64,000 bases of DNA, from NCBI GenBank assembly GCA_028622995.1, contig JAJQJQ010000006.1, forward strand, positions 310,001-374,000. Reading direction: 5' to 3'. The translations under genes and the position numbers were made by a program. Numbering within the stretch: the first letter of the stretch is position 1; each line of letters starts with the position of its first letter. The notes below the pieces were generated by a model. The model worked only from the letters and a program-made list of their open reading frames with translations, was not told the DNA's origin and ran no database searches. Source of the stretch: Panagrolaimus kolymaensis (Eukaryota; Nematoda; Chromadorea; Rhabditida; Panagrolaimidae). Below, one piece after another: positions 24,581-35,489 of this stretch.

Positions 24581-25989
24581 TTATGGAGAAGGCAATGCGG
24601 AATCAATGCAAACATTTTCGTTGATTTTGCTTCCATCGTACATAGCCATTTGCAAAATTGCATTAGTTGCTTTTTCAACAAGTTGAGGGTCATCGTATTT
24701 CATATACCATTCGGGCTGTGAAGCCAAGGTAGGATTAATGGATGCATTCTCAGCATTGATTTCAATAATTCCGATATTTCCTGGGGACATGCAATTATTT
24801 CGATAGCTAATTGCATTGTTGAAGGAAGTGCCATCATCACCGACTGAGTTTGTTGTTCCATTACTAAAAAAGAAATGTTAATGTTGATAGCAAAAGAAGG
24901 AGATTACTTTTCCATGAAAACAACAAACGCAAGTGCGCTGTCGGTGGTTCGAGGATTAGAATATGCAAAAGACATACTTTCTCGAAGTGCCCTGTAAAAA
25001 ATAATTATGCAAAAACTTTAAAAAAAATGAAAATACTTGTCAAGTGTATTATTTGTATCAGGATCATAAATTTGGCAATTAATTAGCATACTTCGAAGAG
25101 TCAATCCAGTAAATGTGAAAAAATTGTTGAAATAAATACTATTTAAACTCATAATGTTCATACTTGTTCCACGTGGAGCTCCAGCTCGAACACCATTGTC
25201 GCTCAAAGTATAATTTTGTAATATCTGCGTTGCAACATTAATTTGCTAAATTTAAAAATAATTTTAATTTTTACGTTCGAATTTTAAACATACATTATTA
25301 AATCCGTTTGTATTTGGACAAACACTTCCATCTAAAATGAAGACAATATCAACGGCTCTTGGAAAAATTGGAAACATTGTCGTTGTTGTTGGAACAGTGG
25401 TTGTTGTTGTAGTGGAAGTAGTAGTTATTGGTGCTGCTTTAGTTGTTGTTGGAACTTGATCTGAATTTGGAACTTTGCAAACAAAAGGCTTATTTTTATA
25501 ACAATCATCTGCATTCCATCGACCATCACTCAATGCAATGGAACCACAACTATTTTCTCCATTTCTTGGTTTTTTATATTGTTTTTCTCGCCAATTGTTA
25601 AAATCAAAAACACTCTCATCGGTCCAAGTCCAATTTGGAGGATTTATCATATTTGTCAAACCAATCCAAAAATCACCAATCGGGCTTCCACCAAAAATTT
25701 TATTAGCTTGTTCTAAAAAATCAAACAACAATAAAATAACTTTTTTTGTGGAAAAAACAAAAAATTTACGAGCTAAAAAAGTATTTGTAAATCCATCATG
25801 AATAGAAACTAAATCCCCATTTTCGCCGCTGCAAATCATTTTCGCGCCAGTAAGTTGTGTAAGTTCAGAGTGAAATGTGTAACAGCTAATTGATTGCCCA
25901 ACTTTCCATGGAATGCTTCCTTCAGGACAAATTCCGAAAATCATTGGCAATAAAAATAAAAGAATCACAAAAGCAACCAATCGATGCAT
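24581..25989 (-). CDS. Secreted C-type lectin + von Willebrand A protein (CLEC)
   Basis: Five exons on the minus strand: 25989-25770, 25712-25294, 25245-25037, 24991-24908, 24863-24581, all in phase, 404 residues. A signal peptide (VAFVILLFLLPMIFG) is followed by a C-type lectin domain at about 20-150. Its core reads FWIGLTN, WTWTDESVFDFNNWREK, CGSIALSDGRWNADDC and PFVCKV. A Thr-rich linker (about 155-185) leads to a vWA-like domain from about 190 to the end. The MIDAS opening is DGSVC where DxSxS is usual. C-lectin plus vWA architecture is frequent among nematode clec genes. Likely a secreted gut or immune lectin; ligand unknown. The first intron position (LA|R/Q) is shared with the two lectins to the right, showing common descent. 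Confidence 0.9.
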
Positions 25990-26040
25990 TTTAAAAGTAG
26001 GAAATAAAGAACTTTTATTTTTTCCATCTATTTATTTATG

Positions 26041-26130
26041 CTTATATAATTCACAAAAAAGAATTATCTTATCAACAATGCTTTTAAAAATAAAATTAAT
26101 CTCTTTCCAAAGTATGGGAAAATTGATAAA
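26041..26130 (-). promoter_or_regulatory. TATA and GATA elements upstream of the lectin-vWA gene
   Basis: Reading the minus strand, TATATAAG (26041-26048) lies about 55 bases upstream of the ATG at 25989. Upstream of it is a doubled GATA site (TTATCTTATCA on plus, 26064-26074) and a TGATAA at 26124-26129. In C. elegans TGATAA sites bound by ELT-2 drive intestinal genes; use here is inferred. Confidence 0.45.
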
Positions 26131-26310
26131 AGATTTTTTGGTTAAAATTTTTTACCATTTTTTTATTGTGTATTATCTTCTTTTTTTTTGAATTTTGCTT
26201 TCGATTTTATTCATCAAAAAGAAATTTTGCAAAAAGGATTTTTATTCAATAAGCAAGTTTTTATTTTTAAAATAATTTATAAAATTATGAAAGTATAGTT
26301 CCATTTAAGC

Positions 26311-27098
26311 TTATTTCTTACAAACTCCTAAAAGTTTAATGAGACAACTATCTTCATTATGAAATTCGCTGTTATAAACATGTACACAGGTGCTAAAATT
26401 TGGTTGAAGCAGAGTAAACCCATCCATCCGAACAAATATTTGATGTTGGTGAAGTTAGGGCTTCAACTGGAGTTGTAGCTTTTGTTGTTATGGTGGCTGG
26501 GCTTGGTTTGGTAGTAATCGATGGTGCACGTTTAGTTGTTTCCGTTGAAGTTAAATCAGAATTGGAAATTTTACAAACAAATGGTTTATTTTTATAACAA
26601 TCATCCGCATTCCATCGACCATCAGTCAAAGCAATCGAACCACAACTTTGGCCAGCTATAGGCTTTTTATTGGGATTTTCTCGCCAATTTTTAAAATCAT
26701 AGATACTTCCATCAGTCCAAGTTCAATTATTGCCATTAAGATTCATGGAACCTATCCAAAAATCAGCTAATGGTCCTCCACCAAATGTGGAATTCGCAAT
26801 TTCTAAAACAGCAAAGTTTATTATTTTGTTGCAGAAGAAGAAAAAAATTCTAAAAGCTTACGAGCCAAAAAAGTATTATATTTGTAAATCCTTCATGAAC
26901 CGATGCCAGATTTCCTTTTTCGTCGCTGCAAATCATTTCAGCTGCGATGAATGCTGAATTCTCAGGATGAAAAGTGTAACAATTTGGTGTTCCAAAAAGT
27001 GGCCATCGCATGCTTCCATCTGGGCAAGCATTGGCAGCAAAAGCCACTTGTAAAAACAGAGGAAGAAGACCAACAACAACACCAACAAAATGATGCAT
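26311..27098 (-). pseudogene. C-type lectin pseudogene
   Basis: The minus-strand copy begins with an intact signal peptide and lectin start (MHHFVGVVVGLLPLFLQVAF, then CPDGSMRWPLFG). It then carries several lesions relative to its neighbours. A 5-base insertion just before the exon 1 donor (near 26875-26881) changes the phase. The Trp of the usual NW(T/S)W motif has become a stop codon (near 26731). The second lectin domain is cut from its first residues (CSDGWVYSAS) to its last 25 or so (STCVHVYNS through LLGVCKK), losing the middle and shifting frame. A Thr/Pro-rich linker remains recognisable. The family alignment makes the calls clear; expression is not excluded. Confidence 0.85.
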
Positions 27099-27203
27099 TT
27101 TTCATGAATAAAATTTGTACATTTTTCGTTTCTTTTTATATCCATTATTTTGAGTAAAGGAAAAAGCTATGTTTATTTAAAAATAAAATCTTGTCTTTTG
27201 TAG

Positions 27204-27274
27204 TTGTTGCAAAACCCTTTGACCCCGAAAAATACGGTCGTCGTCCGTTCATGCCCAGTTTAATAGAAGAATAA
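27204..27274 (+). pseudogene. Possible isolated terminal exon or gene fragment, unrecognised
   Basis: After an acceptor-like CTTTTGTAG, 71 bases of unusually GC-rich, codon-like sequence read (x)VAKPFDPEKYGRRPFM, then PSLIEE and a stop. Composition differs sharply from the surrounding A/T runs. No matching upstream exon was found on this strand, so it may be a stranded exon, a relic or chance. I do not recognise the peptide. Confidence 0.25.
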
Positions 27275-27849
27275 TGCAAGAGGAGTGTCCAAGGTGAGTC
27301 CAATCCTTACTTTTCAAAGTTTTTATTTATAATTTTTTCTATTCATTGCTAACCATTCTTGCCTACAAAAAATTTTATATCTTTTTTTTTCTTCTCGTTA
27401 TTACGTGATTTTTGTTACATTTTTTAAAATATATTTATTTTTATTATTTTTATTGTCATAAAAAATATGGCAAACAATATTTAATTTGATTCAACAACTT
27501 TCCACCAAATTTGTTTACAAAAGTTTTATTATTTCTTGTTTGCCATTTTTAAAAAATCCGATTTTATTACACATTTTTTTATTTCTTTAAAAATGTAAAA
27601 AACCTTTTTTTTATATTTATGTATTAAGATAAATAAAGATTACGCCCATGACGTGTAACACCATAACTCAAAAGATGAATATTATTGTTTGAAACATACT
27701 ATAAATTTTTTTTAACGTTGTTTGTTTAATTTCTTTAAACTTTGTATTTAGAAATTAGTGTAACCAAACGAAAATTACTTGTGTTAAGCGAATAGAATGG
27801 TGGGTGGCTTTTAAATTTGATAAATAGATTAGCTTTTTACCGGGGTATT

Positions 27850-28034
27850 GAAAAATCGATACAATCTTTTTACATATATGCGACTTGGATCATAAATACC
27901 CGTTTGTAAAATAGCATTTGTAACTTGAACCACAAATTGAGGATCGTCGTATTTGATGTACCATTTTGCGTTTGTGGCTAAAGCTTGATTTACGTTTGCA
28001 TCCTTTAAACCTTCTTTGTTTTCGACTGCTCACA
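27850..28034 (-). pseudogene. Relic of a vWA-domain C-terminus (CLEC family)
   Basis: On the minus strand this stretch translates to a peptide alongside the C-terminus of the lectin-vWA gene: ANVNQALATNAKWYIKYDDP followed by QFVVQVTNAILQTGIYD, versus ASINPTLASQPEWYMKYDDP and QLVEKATNAILQMAMYD in the intact gene. An in-frame stop lies just before it (near 28035), no partner exons are found, and the end runs on without the family's ending. It is the remains of a second lectin-vWA gene. Confidence 0.8.
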
Positions 28035-28579
28035 TTGAGAAATGTAAAGAGGTGTCATATTTTCTGAACCTTTTTTTTGGTTACTCAAATATCGCTATTT
28101 ACAAAAATAATATAATGTTTTATTATCAAACTTATTTTTTTCATTAAAGATTTAATTAAAACTGGGAATTATGAGAAGTAAAACAAAAACTTTGAGTTTT
28201 TTAGGAAGCAAAATGAAATCATTAAAACCTTATCATTGTGAAGTATTTTCTCCAAAATAATATTCCATAACCAAATCGTTTGTATGCTTAAAAAGAAATC
28301 TTTGAAATTGATAAGAATCTCCTTCCTTTCTTTATTTATTGATCGCACACATTCAAACTTCTTTTTCTCAATTTTTATGTCAAATTTTTGGGTGATTAGA
28401 CACAAAAAGAAAAAACTTATTATCAACCAAGACACATCAATTTTCTTTTTAAAAAACATAAATATTTATTACAGTATCAATTTTTTAGGAATGCTTTTTA
28501 GGCAGTAAATTTTCTTTACATCTTTATTTATAAATTATACCACTTTTTTATTCATCACATTAAACTTCCTTTTTTTTAT
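28035..28579. other. Gene-free spacer in lectin cluster
   Basis: AT-rich sequence without a supported exon; the open frames on both strands here are Phe/Ile/Lys-rich and lack similarity to the neighbouring families. Confidence 0.4.
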
Positions 28580-29673
28580 CTATGGAAACATTTTACAAAC
28601 CCCTTTAAATAAAGTTGTACAATTTAAATCATTGTGAAATACACTTAGGGCATGCACGCATGGAATTGTAAAACCTTGGGGCATTCCATTTGCCCATGGC
28701 GCATAATCGACCGTTGAATTATCTGTGTATTTCCAAGTTAATGTTGCATCAGTGGAAAATAAACCAGTCCATTTCCAGTTATTTTCCAAACCTAAAAATA
28801 AGTCAAATTTAAAAAAAAAGGAAAAAAAATTAAATATTTACTATTAAAAAAGTTTAATTCATCTGAGCTATGAATTGAAGTTAAATGAGCGTTTAGGTTA
28901 ACGCAGTATTGTTCGGCAGAATTCCAATCAAAAGCTGGGGTTAATAGATAGCAAGCATTGGTGATATTAGAATATCTCCAGCCAGTGGAACAATTTCTGG
29001 GTATACGAGTGGTAGCAGCAACTTGAGCTGTGGTGGCTTTTGTGGTGGTAGTAATGGGTCTTGGCGTGGTGGTAGTCGTTGTAGCTACGGTTAGAGAATG
29101 TGTAGCTTTCGTAGTAGTTGTTACTGGTGCTTCAATAGAATTAGGAACTTTGCATGCATATGGCTTTTGTTTATAACAATTATCTGCATTCCACAATCCA
29201 TCACTCAACGCAATTGATCCACAACTTTGTCCATCTTTTGTTGGTTTTTTATTTGGATTATCTCTCCAATTTGTATAATCCCATGGACTTCCATCCGTCC
29301 AACTCCAATTACCACCAACTAAATTTGAAGCACCATCCCAAAAATCAACTATAAGACTTCCACCAAATGTGTTATTTCCTTGTTCTTAAAAAAATTACGA
29401 CATTACTAAAAATAATTCGATGCAAAGAGCAAAAAACTCACGAGATAAAAAAGTATTTGTAAATCCATCATGAACTGAAGTGAGGTGACCATTTTCATCA
29501 TTACATGAAATTTCAGCTGAGATAAATGTTAAAGTATCGGTATGAAATGTATAACAATCTGGTGTTCCCATTGGTGGCCATGGTTTAGCTCCTGTAGGGC
29601 ATGAAGAACCAAAAACCAATGGAATTAAAAATATAGGAATCACAAGAGCAACAACCATCAACAACCGATTCAT
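28580..29673 (-). CDS. Secreted protein with two C-type lectin domains
   Basis: Three exons on the minus strand: 29673-29442, 29384-28842, 28791-28580, in phase, 328 residues. Signal peptide (LLMVVALVIPIFLIPLVFG), lectin domain 1 at about 22-160 (CYTFHTDTLTFISAEISC, FWDGASN, NWSWTDGSPWDYTNWRDN, SDGLWNADNCYKQKPYACKV), a Thr-rich probably O-glycosylated linker of about 45 residues, then lectin domain 2 at about 205-328 (CYLLTPAFDWNSAEQYC, LTSIHSSDELNFF, WKWTGLFS, YAPWANGMPQ, ending FKGVCKMFP). Domain 2 has Asn-Gly rather than a canonical EPN/QPD Ca/sugar motif, so carbohydrate binding cannot be assumed. It is the closest paralogue of the gene at 30319-31394, with identical exon structure. Confidence 0.92.
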
Positions 29674-29741
29674 TTTTTTTTTGTTGTTGCTTGGTTTGGA
29701 AGTAAAAAATGATAATAAACAGTTTTTTCTTTTTCTATAAA

Positions 29742-29801
29742 TTTTATATAAAAACTTAAAGCATATGAAAAAAACGTCAAGCCAATGGAGTTGTCTTATC
29801 T
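29742..29801 (-). promoter_or_regulatory. TATA and GATA elements of the two-lectin gene
   Basis: TTTTATATA (29742-29750; TATATAAAA on the minus strand) lies about 70 bases upstream of the ATG. A CTTATC GATA site follows at 29795-29800, and ACGTCAA sits near 29774. The paralogue at 31394 has the same trio (TTATATTA-type TATA, ACGTCAA, CTTATCA), so the promoter was duplicated with the gene. Confidence 0.4.
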
Positions 29802-30318
29802 ATTAAATGAGTATTATAGCTTTTTTCAAAAAAAGACAAAGAATCTTTGTTTTAACCTTTGTATATGAAAATGGAAAAAAAATTGATAAGAAAAGTATGA
29901 TAATTTGAGTCCTTAAAAAAATCGTGTACTTGAAAAACAAAAAAGGTATTAGTACCTCCGTGTTTTTTTTTCTCAAGAGTATTTTTTTGGAAAAAAGCCT
30001 GTATTTTGAAATTAATTTTTTTATAAAAACGAAACTGGTGATAAGCAAAATATCTTATTTTTTCCTTTAAAAATTTATTGATCGCACACTAACCATTAAT
30101 TTTATTTCTTTTCTTTTTCTTTTTTTCTCGAACATTAAATATTTTCTGTTAAGTCACATGTATTAATTTTATCACAGTGTTAAATACCTTTAATTTACAG
30201 TATTTATTTTTTAAATAGGGTGTTCGCTTAAAAAAAATCATCAAAACTTTATTTGAAATAGTTAAATAGTTTTCAATATGTTATTTATGTTTTTTAAAAG
30301 ATTATTAATAATTTCTAT

Positions 30319-31394
30319 TTAAAGCAATTTTTTACATATCCCTTTAAAACCAGTTGAACAAGCGAAATCATTATGGAATATATTAAGGGCATGAACGCAA
30401 GGATTCATAAAACCTTGGGGCATTCCATTTGCCCAAGGTGCATAATTAACTGCTGTTCCATCAGTGTATTGCCAAGTTAATGTTGCATCTGCGGAAAATA
30501 AACCAATCCATTTCCAATTTGGTTCCAAACCTTTAAAAATATAAATTAAAAAATGTATCATGAAAAAAATAAATTTACTATTAAAAAAATTGAGTTCCTC
30601 AAAATTATGAATCGAAGTCAAATGTGAGCTTCGATTGGTACAATATTCTTCAGCTGTAGTCCAGTCAAACGTTGGAGTTAATAGGTAGCAAGCATTGGAG
30701 TAATGAGACCAGCCAATGGAACAATTACCGGGTGCTCGAGTGGTAACAATTGCTTGAGTTGTTGCTTGTGCTGACAACGTCGATGGTGCTTTTGTGGGTA
30801 TAGGAGTGGTAGTAATCAAGGGCGCAGGTTTAGTTGTTTCTACTGGAGGCTGTTGATCTGAATTTGGAACTTTACAAACATATGGTTTAGATTTGTAACA
30901 ATCATCTGCATTCCATCGACCATCACTAATGGCAATGGCTCCGCAACTGCTCCCACTATTTCTTGGTTTTTTAGGATTTTCTCTCCAATTATTATAATCA
31001 AAAACACTTGAATCACTCCAAGTCCAATTTTGTGAAATTATAGTATTTGTTAAACCAATCCAAAAATCAACTATTGGCCCATTATTAAATGCATGTTTAC
31101 CTTGTTCTTAAAAATATTTCCATCAATATAAAAGCTAATTTTCTATAATTATAAAAACTTACGAGCCAAAAAAGTATTTGTAAATCCTTCATGAACAGAA
31201 ACGAGATCTCCATTTTCATACCAACATGTTCCCAAAGCAGTTGTAAAATCTGTGTCATTAGCATGAAATGTATAACAACTAATAGTTTGTCCAACTTTCC
31301 ATGGTTTAGCTCCTGTAGGGCATGGAGAACCAAAAACCAATGGCAATAAAAATAAAGGAATCACAAGAGCAGCAACAACCAACAACCGATTCAT
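30319..31394 (-). CDS. Secreted protein with two C-type lectin domains (paralogue)
   Basis: Three exons on the minus strand: 31394-31163, 31106-30579, 30530-30319, in phase, 323 residues. Signal peptide (LLVVAALVIPLFLLPLVFG). Lectin domain 1 (CYTFHANDTDF, FWIGLTN, NWTWSDSSVFDYNNWREN, ISDGRWNADDCYKSKPYVCKV) is closer in its CPTGAKPWKVGQ(T/S)ISC start to the lectin-vWA gene than to its immediate neighbour, hinting at conversion. A Thr/Pro/Ala-rich linker follows, then lectin domain 2 (CYLLTPTFDWTTAEEYC, WKWIGLFSADATLTW, YAPWANGMPQGF, GFKGICKKLL). Role: probably a secreted gut or defence lectin, ligand unknown. Confidence 0.92.
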
Positions 31395-31460
31395 TTTTGT
31401 TGTTCGAAAGTAAAAAAAAATGATAATAAACGGATTTTTTCTTTTCGTTTTTCTCTAATT

Positions 31461-31537
31461 TTTTATATTAAAAAAGCTTATTAGAACATAATATTGAAAA
31501 GAAGAGAAGACGTCAACGTAAGTAAGTGCCTTATCAT
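31461..31537 (-). promoter_or_regulatory. TATA-like and GATA elements of the right-hand lectin gene
   Basis: TTTTATATTA at 31461-31470 lies about 67 bases upstream of the ATG at 31394. GACGTCAACG near 31509 and CTTATCA at 31530-31536 match elements before the paralogue at 29673. Confidence 0.35.
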
Positions 31538-32396
31538 TTGAGTAGTTTTTAAAAAAAGAAAAGGAAAAATAAAAAGCTTTTCAACCTTTGTTTTTTTAAA
31601 AGAAGAAGATACAGAATTAAATTGAGAAAAAGTTGATAGGAAAATAAAGTTAAAGCATTCACAAAAAAAAAATCAAGTTATTAGTACCTTCGCGGTATTT
31701 ATTTTTAAGAGTCCTTTCGAAAAAAAAATTATTTCCAAATTAATGGCTTTCATAATGATGAAGAATTTTTGTGATAATAAAAAAATTGGTAAATAATAAG
31801 TTGACATCATATTTAAAAATGGAAATTTTTAGAATTATTTTTTCTTTCTTTTGCTAAATGGAAAAAGTCGATTTATTGGATCAAAACTTACAAAATAACT
31901 TAACATTGGTTTTGTTGATCGATTTTTTCTTTGAGTTTAAAGAAATTTAAAAAAAGTTTGTAAATCATTTTTTTCTTCTTTTAAAAATTTGATTAGAAAA
32001 CTCATTATGATCTTAAGAAAAAATAAAGAAACAAGCGAAAAAGATGGTAGATTTTTTTTTCTAAAATTCTTCTTTTTACAAAGTTGAAAAAATTGTATTT
32101 TTTGTACATCATTTTTTCTTTCTTTCCTCATTTATTTTTTGGGTTGTGAAGATTCATCATGATGATCTTTAAAAAATAAAATGAAGAAACAACGAAGATG
32201 ACTGTATTTTTCCTTAATTTTAGAAAGTTTAAGAAAAAAAGATTTTCCTTCAAGTTTCAACAAACAATAATAAAGATTCATCAATTTGTGTTTTAAAAAA
32301 AATAAAGAAACGTTGTTTAAAAAAACGATGATGTTTCTGATTATTCATTTTTATTTTTTGCTTTAGAAGCAACTTTTTTTAAGCAACAAAAAATCG
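31538..32396. other. Intergenic region between lectin cluster and six-Cys family
   Basis: Divergent promoters should lie here (lectin gene to the left, secreted-family gene to the right). A/T-rich, with weakly repeated stretches near 31930-32340 (GATCTTTAAAAAATAAA...GAAACAA type), and no supported exon. Confidence 0.4.
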
Positions 32397-32406
32397 TATA
32401 AAAAGC
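32397..32406 (+). promoter_or_regulatory. TATA box of secreted-family gene 1
   Basis: TATAAAAAGC lies about 74 bases upstream of the ATG and is preceded by AAGCAACAAAAAATC, a block repeated in front of genes 3 and 4 of the cluster. ATACAATCGAAAAA follows about 30 bases downstream in the same three genes. Confidence 0.6.
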
Positions 32407-32470
32407 AGACGTCTTCGGTCTAAAAAATTGTGATACAATCGAAAAACTTTGAAACTCTAAAAATTTAAAA

Positions 32471-33339
32471 ATGGAATATTATTTTTTAATTGTAGTTTTG
32501 GCCATTGGCTGCTATAGTGCAGTTTCCGCTGCTCCTCCACCTAAGGAAAAACTACAATTCACTTTCGACGCCGATCATCACAAACAACGAGCTGAAAATA
32601 TGCTTGATCCCATTTTTGATAATTTTACCAACTTTTTACAAGATCGTGATCCAAGGTTGGTAGATTTCCTTATATAAATTTTTAAACGAGGGTTAAGAAT
32701 AATTGTTTTTTAGCATCAGTGTCCCTGTAAAAGAAATCACCACTTGCATCGAAGATAGTGGAGCCACAGAAATCCTTAAAAATTTCCTCGTTGAAGCTAT
32801 TTTTGAACTCGATGATCATTCTGATGTTCAAAATCGAAGTGAACTTTGCAGGTAAAATCTTTTATCCACAAAAGAAAAATTTTTCTTTTTTCAAAATTCC
32901 AATTCTTTTTTTTTATAGCAAAAATCGACAAATTATCGCTGGATTTATGCATTGTGTCATGAAAGCCGAAAATTCTCCATTTATTGATACTCTCGTTAAA
33001 ACCGCAGATTTTATCATTATGGAATTTTGTCATTCCCCCTATCTTCAACGACTTGGTGAACTTTTTGAAGATGGACAAGAAGGTGAAGCAATAAGAAATA
33101 AATTGCCTGAAGAATTTCGAAAACCCATCAACCGATTTATTCAAATCATTCACAGTGGCCAAAAACCAACTGAAAAAGATTTTTGTTTACCCATTCGAGT
33201 TGCTGAAAGTTATGAAGTTGCAGCAATTCAAAGTCGAAAATTCCAATTTGAATTTCATGGAGCTATTGGAAATTTGGCTCATCTCGTTTTAACCATCAAT
33301 GGAAATTATCCATTCAAAAGTTATGAAGAATGCGCATAA
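32471..33339 (+). CDS. Six-cysteine secreted protein, tandem family member 1
   Basis: Three exons: 32471-32655, 32714-32851, 32919-33339, 247 residues. Signal peptide (YFLIVVLAIGCYSAVSA), then a short linker and the family's first block FDNFTNFLQDRDP with an N-glycosylation site. Six Cys occur in conserved positions: ITTCIE, SELC, FMHCV, EFCHSP, DFCLP and a terminal EEC. The conserved 3' half reads LPEEFRKPINRF, then CLPIRVAESYEVAAIQ and FEFHGAIGNLAH. The family is not recognised to a named domain; it looks like a nematode-restricted helical secreted fold with three disulfides. Exon 2 is exactly 138 bases in genes 1-4. Function unknown; tandem amplification and signal peptides suggest gut or body-fluid proteins. 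Confidence 0.85.
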
Positions 33340-33904
33340 TTATTTTAAAATTTAATATCCTTCGCGCTAAATTATGCTTATTTTGTGTTTCATAAAAATA
33401 AATTTGCTTTTTTATATTTAATAAATTAATTGAAAACAGTCTAAAAATTAAATCCACAAATTTGAATTAAACAAAGTTGAGAAAGATAGATAATGAAAAA
33501 CCGAAACAGACATAAGAAAAATTCATAAATAAACAAAACTTGTTTATTTTTTTAGAATTATGCAAATTTTAAAAAACTTTACAACCATTTTAGTTTAAAA
33601 CAAAAATTTTAAGTTTTATGATGGGTGCATTTTAGTTTTCGATAAAATTCCGAATTTAAAGTTTGATCTTTTTCTTTGAAATTAAAAATAAAATCTTTAA
33701 CATTTGTTGTTTTTGTATCAAAAAAGTTTTTTTCCTTTAAGTTATGTTTCGAAGAACCAAAATCATATGATTCAAAAGTGTTATTTATAAACTTTAAAGA
33801 TGGGTTTGATCATTATGAAAGGTGGCTGATTATTATTCATTTTGCCTCTTTTTTTCCTTCTTTTTTTTCATCGGAAATACATTTTGTAGGCAACCAAAAA
33901 AACA

Positions 33905-33914
33905 TATAAAAACC
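33905..33914 (+). promoter_or_regulatory. TATA box of secreted-family gene 2
   Basis: TATAAAAACC about 70 bases upstream of the ATG at 33975. The AAGCAACAAA block seen before genes 1, 3 and 4 is reduced here to GGCAACCAAAAAAACA. Confidence 0.5.
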
Positions 33915-33974
33915 AGGCAGCTTCGTCGCGTTTTAAAAATTGTAAAAAAATCAAAAGAAAATTGTTTTTGAAAA

Positions 33975-34822
33975 ATGAAATATTGTTTTTTGATTTTCAT
34001 TTTGGCTATTGTCTGCTGCTATGGCGGAGCTTTAGTCGCTCCTAATAGAGGACAACCATGGGAGACGCCCGAATTTTATAGAAATAAGACAGAACGATGG
34101 TTAAGTCCTCCATTTGAAAATTTCACAAACTTCTTACAAGATCGGGATCCAAGGTTTGTTAATTAGAACTCCTTTTCAAATATCATCACCTTTAATTATT
34201 TTTCAGTATTAGCGTTCCAGCAAAAAAATTAACAACTTGCATCGAAGAAAATAATTCCACTGAAGCCCTTGAAAACCTCCTCATCGACGCAGTCGTTCAA
34301 CTCAAACTCAATTCGGATATCCAAAATAGAACTGAACTTTGCGAGTAAGCTTTATTTTTTCCATTTTCTAAAAAGATTTTACTTTTATTTTAATATCCAA
34401 ATTTTAGTAAAAATAGCAAAGTTATCAATAATTTTATGCAATGTGTCGTGGAAATCGGGGAATCACCCTTCAGTATTGCTTTATTGCGAGCGGCTGATTT
34501 TATCGCTCTCGAATTTTGCCTTTCTACCGATGTTCAACGAGTTGGAGAACTTTTTGAAGATTTAAATTTTGAAATTTTACCTGAACAATTTCAAAAACCA
34601 TTCCAACGATTTCGAGAAATCCGTCAAAGTGGTAAAAAGTCAAGTGGAGAAGATTTGTGTTTGCCCATTCGCATCGCTGAAAGTTTTGAAGTTGCAGCAA
34701 TTCAAACTCGAAGATTTGAATTTGAAACTCATGGCCCCATTGGACATTTCGCTCATGTTCTTTATAGCATAATTGGAAATTATCCATTTAAAAGTTATGA
34801 AGATTGTGCCCAATTTAAATAA
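33975..34822 (+). CDS. Six-cysteine secreted protein, tandem family member 2
   Basis: Three exons: 33975-34153, 34207-34344, 34408-34822, 243 residues. Signal peptide (YCFLIFILAIVCCYGG), FENFTNFLQDRDP block, six Cys in family positions (LTTCIE, ELC, FMQCV, EFCLST, DLCLP, EDC), and the 3' motifs LPEQFQKPFQRF, AESFEVAAIQTRRFEFETHG and NYPFKSYEDC. It is closest to member 1 in the C-terminal exon (NYPFKSYEECA versus NYPFKSYEDCA) and ends four codons later. Same intron positions and phases as the others. Function unknown. Confidence 0.85.
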
Positions 34823-35338
34823 ACATCGCGTTCTTTGATAATTTTGAATTTATAATAAAAATACATTTTTTTTATTGAAAATTTGGTAACAAAAAAAAGC
34901 GTTTAAAATAATACTCAAATAATATATTCAATCAAAACATTTGAATTTTTGAAAAAACAATTATGGTATTTAAAATTAGCCAATAAATAAAATTTAAGAA
35001 AGTTCTTCTAAAATAAAAATGTTTATGAAACTAATGTTTTTAATAAAACTTTTTAAACGCAAAAAAATCTTGGATGATTATTTTTTTATCGTTATTATCT
35101 TTCTTCTTTGTTGTTACAATTTTTTTCTTTCAAAAAATAAAAATCACCATTTTTTAAAACAATTTCGAATCATATTTGAGAAGCATATAAAAACTGTAAC
35201 ATTTTCATTAAAAACGGAAAAACTGATTATTTTCTCTACGTTTTCGTTTAATTTCTCGTTCCTCGAAATACACTACAACTCCGAGAAAAATTCTTTTTTC
35301 TCTTCGTTTCAAAGACTCTCAGTCTTTTTCTCCAAAAT

Positions 35339-35412
35339 AGGTTGGGTCTGTTTATTGGCAAACTAAACAAAATACAGGTTGGGTCTGTTTATTGGCAAAC
35401 TAAACAAAATAC
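35339..35412. repeat. Exact 37-bp tandem duplication
   Basis: The unit AGGTTGGGTCTGTTTATTGG (first 20 of 37 bases) occurs twice head to tail at 35339-35375 and 35376-35412 without mismatch. It lies 80 bases beyond the 3' end of the tyrosine-recombinase ORF. It may be part of that element's terminal repeat system, since PAT/DIRS elements end in split direct repeats, but a matching copy on the other side was not found. Confidence 0.8.
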
Positions 35413-35489
35413 ATACATACAAAAACCTGACCAACCATGGCCTTACAATAAAAATAAACAAAAACAACGAACAAAATAAACAGTTATTA

